This document shows positions 5,579-7,652 of a DNA stretch of 7,652 nucleotides, in pieces. The DNA is from Deltaproteobacteria bacterium. GTDB taxonomy: Bacteria > Desulfobacterota > DSM-4660 > Desulfatiglandales > B25-G16. Both the position numbers and the translations under genes were made by a program. Position 1 is the stretch's first letter. Every line of letters starts with the position of its first letter. Below the pieces are notes generated by a model that was not told the origin of the DNA, searched no databases, and worked only from the letters and a program-made list of their open reading frames with translations. Location of the stretch: positions 1-7,652 of the forward strand of contig JAFDHR010000161.1 in assembly GCA_019308645.1 (NCBI GenBank). The letters are read 5' to 3'.

Positions 5579-6340
5579 GTGATAATTGAAGAGCAGTTTT
5601 CTACAGGGCATTCCTTTGTTCATAACCTCGACCCGAGGGTTAAAATAATTGTGGCTATCCTCTATTCTATTGTTGTAGCTGTATCAAGCAACTTTTCAGC
5701 ACTACTACCTGCTCTCGGTGTTTCAGTATTTCTTATAATCCTTGGCAAACTTTCAATAAGAAAGGTTTTGTACCGACTCCTATTAGTGAATGGAATGATT
5801 ATCTTTCTTTGGGTTTTTCTTCCATTTACCTATAAAGGGGAGGCATTGTTTAACATAGGGCCATTGGTAGGAACAAAAGAGGGTGTATTGTATGCTAGCC
5901 AAATTACCGTCAAATGCAACGCAATCCTTTTAGTTATGATAGCCTTGCTTTCAACAACACCCATCTCTACGCTTGGCCATGCTATGGGACAACTCTACTT
6001 TCCAGATAAGATAATACACCTATTTCTATTTACTTACCGCTACATTCATGTCATTTTCCAGGAATATAACAGGTTAATAAATGCTATGAGAATACGAGGT
6101 TTTATACCTGGAACAAACTTGCACACCTATAGAAGTTATGCCTATCTTGTAGGAATGCTTCTGGTCAGGAGTTATGACAGGGCTGAAAGGATTCACAAGG
6201 CAATGCTGTGCAGATGTTTTCATGGAAAGTATTATACATTAACTCAATTTTCCATTAAGATAGAAGATATCATCTATCTGTCACTGATGTTGAGCGCTAT
6301 TTTAGGGTTGGTAATTTTACAATGCAAAGCAATAGTCTAA
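5579..6340 (+). CDS. nikQ: NikQ/CbiQ transmembrane T-component of nickel ECF transporter
   Basis: The 253-residue membrane protein has several hydrophobic helices and the CbiQ-type opening GHSFVHNLDPRVKI. It couples ATP hydrolysis by NikO to NikM. The two cytoplasmic coupling motifs of T-components are visible: AMRIRGF at 169-175 and AMLCRCFHG at 208-216. The second normally ends in Arg-Gly; here residue 213 is Cys (TGT, one base from GGT), a departure worth noting. The start codon is GTG, preceded by GAGG (5569-5572) at a 6-base gap. No in-frame ATG near it would preserve the N-terminus. It follows nikL by three bases and overlaps nikO by 19 bases, so translation is probably coupled. Confidence 0.88.
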   Translation: MIIEEQFSTGHSFVHNLDPRVKIIVAILYSIVVAVSSNFSALLPALGVSVFLIILGKLSIRKVLYRLLLVNGMIIFLWVFLPFTYKGEALFNIGPLVGTKEGVLYASQITVKCNAILLVMIALLSTTPISTLGHAMGQLYFPDKIIHLFLFTYRYIHVIFQEYNRLINAMRIRGFIPGTNLHTYRSYAYLVGMLLVRSYDRAERIHKAMLCRCFHGKYYTLTQFSIKIEDIIYLSLMLSAILGLVILQCKAIV

Positions 6341-7053
6341 TCATTAATCTAAAAGATACATCATTTTCTTACTCGGGAAATAAATTTGTACTTGATAACA
6401 TAAGTTTTCAGCTCCATAGCGGTGAGCGGATTGGTATGGTGGGGCCAAATGGCAGTGGTAAGACCACCCTTTTCCATATAATCATGGGCCTTTTGAGCCC
6501 CTCTTCGGGCAGCATCGAGCTCTTTGGAAAACCAGCTCATGAGGAAAAAGACTTCAGAGAAGCCAGGAAAAAGATCGGGCTTCTTTTTCAGGATGCTGAT
6601 GATCAATTGTTTAGCCCTACCGTGCTCGAGGATGTAGCCTTTGGGCCATTGAATTTGGGGAAGCCGCCAGATGAGGCCAGAGATATTGCCTTAAAAACCC
6701 TTGCAAGGCTTGATCTCTTTGACTTTGAAAACAGGATAACCTACAAGCTTTCAGGAGGGGAAAAAAGGCTTGTCTCTCTGGCCACGGTCCTTGCCATGGA
6801 TCCGGAGGTTCTTCTCCTCGACGAACCTACTAATGGTCTGGATGATGAGACAGAAGAGAAGATAACCGACATATTAAAAGGATTGAACCTTTCTTGCATT
6901 TTTATTTCACATAACCTGGATTTTCTCTTTAAAACCACGGATAAGATATATGCCATAGCGAATGGGAAGATATTTCTTGATGAGGCCTTGGTCCCCCATT
7001 CCCACGTTCATACCCATAAATTTGGCAGATTACCCCACGAACATAAGTCTTAA
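6322..7053 (+). CDS. nikO: NikO/CbiO ATPase of nickel ECF transporter
   Basis: The 243-residue ABC ATPase is complete: Walker A GPNGSGKT at 41-48, Q-loop Gln90 in LLFQDADDQLF, signature LSGGE at 143-147, Walker B VLLLDE at 163-168 and switch His197 in ISHN. FQDADDQLFSPTVLEDVAFGPLNLG is typical of the CbiO/EcfA branch. Only one ATPase gene is present, so a homodimer is expected, as in CbiMNQO systems. The C-terminal tail is His-rich (HSHVHTH at 226-232, HEH at 239-241; six His in 16 residues) and may bind or store cytoplasmic Ni2+. The ribosome site is weak and distant, so translation probably depends on nikQ, which it overlaps. No intrinsic terminator follows the gene. Confidence 0.92.
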   Translation: MQSNSLIINLKDTSFSYSGNKFVLDNISFQLHSGERIGMVGPNGSGKTTLFHIIMGLLSPSSGSIELFGKPAHEEKDFREARKKIGLLFQDADDQLFSPTVLEDVAFGPLNLGKPPDEARDIALKTLARLDLFDFENRITYKLSGGEKRLVSLATVLAMDPEVLLLDEPTNGLDDETEEKITDILKGLNLSCIFISHNLDFLFKTTDKIYAIANGKIFLDEALVPHSHVHTHKFGRLPHEHKS

Positions 7054-7061
7054 ATTATTTG

Positions 7062-7090
7062 GGACGCAGATTTTCGCAGATCCCCGCAGA
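7062..7090. repeat. CGCAGAT decamer repeat, left flank of GxxExxY cassette
   Basis: CGCAGAT occurs at 7065-7071 and 7075-7081, and CGCAGA at 7085-7090, with a strict 10-base period. The outermost GGACGCAGAT (7062-7071) is the exact inverse of ATCTGCGTCC at 7525-7534. Confidence 0.75.
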
Positions 7091-7093
7091 GAA

Positions 7094-7468
7094 CTATTTT
7101 CTTGTATTATCAAATGCCTTACGTTTAACTTCTGGTTTAGGGCCAAAATTAAGTAAAAGGCCAACTTCAATATCGGTTGCTTTTAAATAATTCAATAACT
7201 GTGCTTCGTTTTCTTCTGCAAATCGTTTTGCTGCCTTTATCTCTACAATTACCTTGTTATCAACCAGTATATCGGCAAAGTATTCACCTATAACTTCACC
7301 TTCATAAAATACATTTATTGGAAATTGAGGAACCGCGGGAATACCATCCTTTTTAAATTCTATCATCATTGCATTCTCATAGACCTTTTCAAGAAAACCA
7401 TAACCCAGTTCATTGTAAACTCTATAGAAGATATTAATAATCTTTTCTGTTAGTTCTTTATGTTTAAA
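7094..7468 (-). CDS. GxxExxY family protein (PDDEXK-like), start codon missing or non-standard
   Basis: The frame is open from the stop at 7094-7096 up to another stop at 7523-7525. The family signature GFLEKVY (Gly, then Glu three residues on, then Tyr) is encoded at 7379-7399, upstream of the first in-frame ATG (7367-7369). Starting there would delete the motif and leave only 91 residues. The family's usual N-terminus corresponds to KHKELTEKIINIFYRVYNELG, beginning near 7465, where a start codon is expected at 7466-7468 but reads TTT. No ATG, GTG or TTG exists in frame above the motif. The nuclease-like core is intact: Asp in YFADILVD, then VIVEIKA (ExK) and Gln in AQLLNYL. The family is small, of unknown function, and by my recollection is often found between short genomic repeats. 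It may be a decayed copy or use a rare start. The bounds given are those of the conserved domain. Confidence 0.7.
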   Translation of the reverse strand, partial: FKHKELTEKIINIFYRVYNELGYGFLEKVYENAMMIEFKKDGIPAVPQFPINVFYEGEVIGEYFADILVDNKVIVEIKAAKRFAEENEAQLLNYLKATDIEVGLLLNFGPKPEVKRKAFDNTRK

Positions 7469-7475
7469 ATCTTGC

Positions 7476-7511
7476 TTCCGAGTTCCGAATGACGGAACCC
7501 GGAATTCGGAA
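7476..7511. repeat. TTCCG-type hairpin at the 5' end of the GxxExxY gene
   Basis: GTTCCG (7482-7487) pairs with CGGAAC (7493-7498) around AATGA, and an outer TTCCGA (7476-7481) pairs with TCGGAA (7506-7511) across a 7-base bulge. It lies where the gene's ribosome site and start codon should be, and it is open in the gene's frame. Confidence 0.6.
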
Positions 7512-7514
7512 ATA

Positions 7515-7534
7515 ATCTGCGTTCATCTGCGTCC
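7515..7534. repeat. ATCTGCG decamer repeat, right flank of GxxExxY cassette
   Basis: ATCTGCG occurs at 7515-7521 and 7525-7531 with a 10-base period, inverted relative to the copies at 7062-7090. Together they bracket a 473-bp unit containing only the GxxExxY gene. Confidence 0.75.
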
Positions 7535-7543
7535 AAGTTCCTC

Positions 7544-7652
7544 TTATTCATATACCTTTTCCTCATCATCAGGTGTAATCGCATCCTCCTCCACATCCCT
7601 GGGTTCGATCTTTCTTTTCTTCAATTCCTTATAATATTCATGCTGGATAAGA
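7544..7652 (-). CDS. C-terminal end of an unidentified protein
   Basis: A minus-strand frame enters from the right edge and ends at TAA (7544-7546). The 35 visible residues form a charged tail: HEYYKELKKRKIEPRDVEED, then AITPDDEEKVYE. The frame has no stop in the window, the amino-acid mix is protein-like and the other minus frames contain stops, so it is probably the end of a real gene. I do not recognise the family. It lies ten bases beyond the right repeat of the GxxExxY cassette and converges on the nickel operon. Confidence 0.5.
   Translation of the reverse strand, partial: LIQHEYYKELKKRKIEPRDVEEDAITPDDEEKVYE

Noticed and set aside
7062..7090. CRISPR-like direct repeats
   Set aside because: The units are 10 bases with no spacers; they are better read as dispersed decamer repeats around the GxxExxY gene.
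7054..7093. Intrinsic terminator for the nickel operon
   Set aside because: The decamer repeats here form no strong stem followed by a T run, so I cannot support a terminator.

Overview
The window (about 40% GC by eye) looks like a chromosomal piece from a Gram-negative, probably anaerobic bacterium. An outer-membrane beta-barrel gene and two periplasmic proteins with cleavable signal peptides show the Gram-negative envelope. The nickel-transport gene set and the many short hairpin-type intergenic repeats fit Desulfobacterota or related lineages, but that placement is inference and not proved by the sequence.

Layout. 1-363 (minus) is the N-terminal part of a PstS-like phosphate-binding protein that runs off the left edge. 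364-1082 has no convincing gene. It holds a GC hairpin, an inverted-repeat element built of TGGAnnnn octamers, a nested stem structure and a dyad in front of the next gene. 1083-2054 (plus) is a LysR-type regulator with a fresh 27-bp in-frame tandem duplication near its C-terminus. 2055-2381 is a leader region with a near-consensus sigma70 promoter followed by a nested-stem intrinsic terminator and a possible antiterminator.

2382-7053 (plus) is one operon of six genes: an LbtU-like outer-membrane porin, a secreted DUF4198 protein (NikK type), the S-component NikM/CbiM, the membrane-anchored periplasmic NikL, the T-component NikQ/CbiQ and the ATPase NikO/CbiO. Together these form a group I energy-coupling-factor importer for Ni2+ (or Co2+) with accessory periplasmic proteins. 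The gene at the head may supply the outer-membrane route. NikM, NikL, NikQ and NikO overlap or nearly abut, so they are probably translationally coupled.

7062-7534 is a small cassette carrying a GxxExxY (PDDEXK-like) gene on the minus strand, bracketed by inverted copies of a CGCAGAT decamer repeat. The gene lacks an ordinary start codon upstream of its signature motif. 7544-7652 (minus) is the C-terminal end of an unidentified gene that runs off the right edge.

The most interesting points are the porin-plus-ECF nickel uptake operon, its attenuator-like leader, the exposed N-terminal histidines predicted on three of its proteins, and the unusual hairpins at the nikK-nikM boundary and inside the start of nikM.
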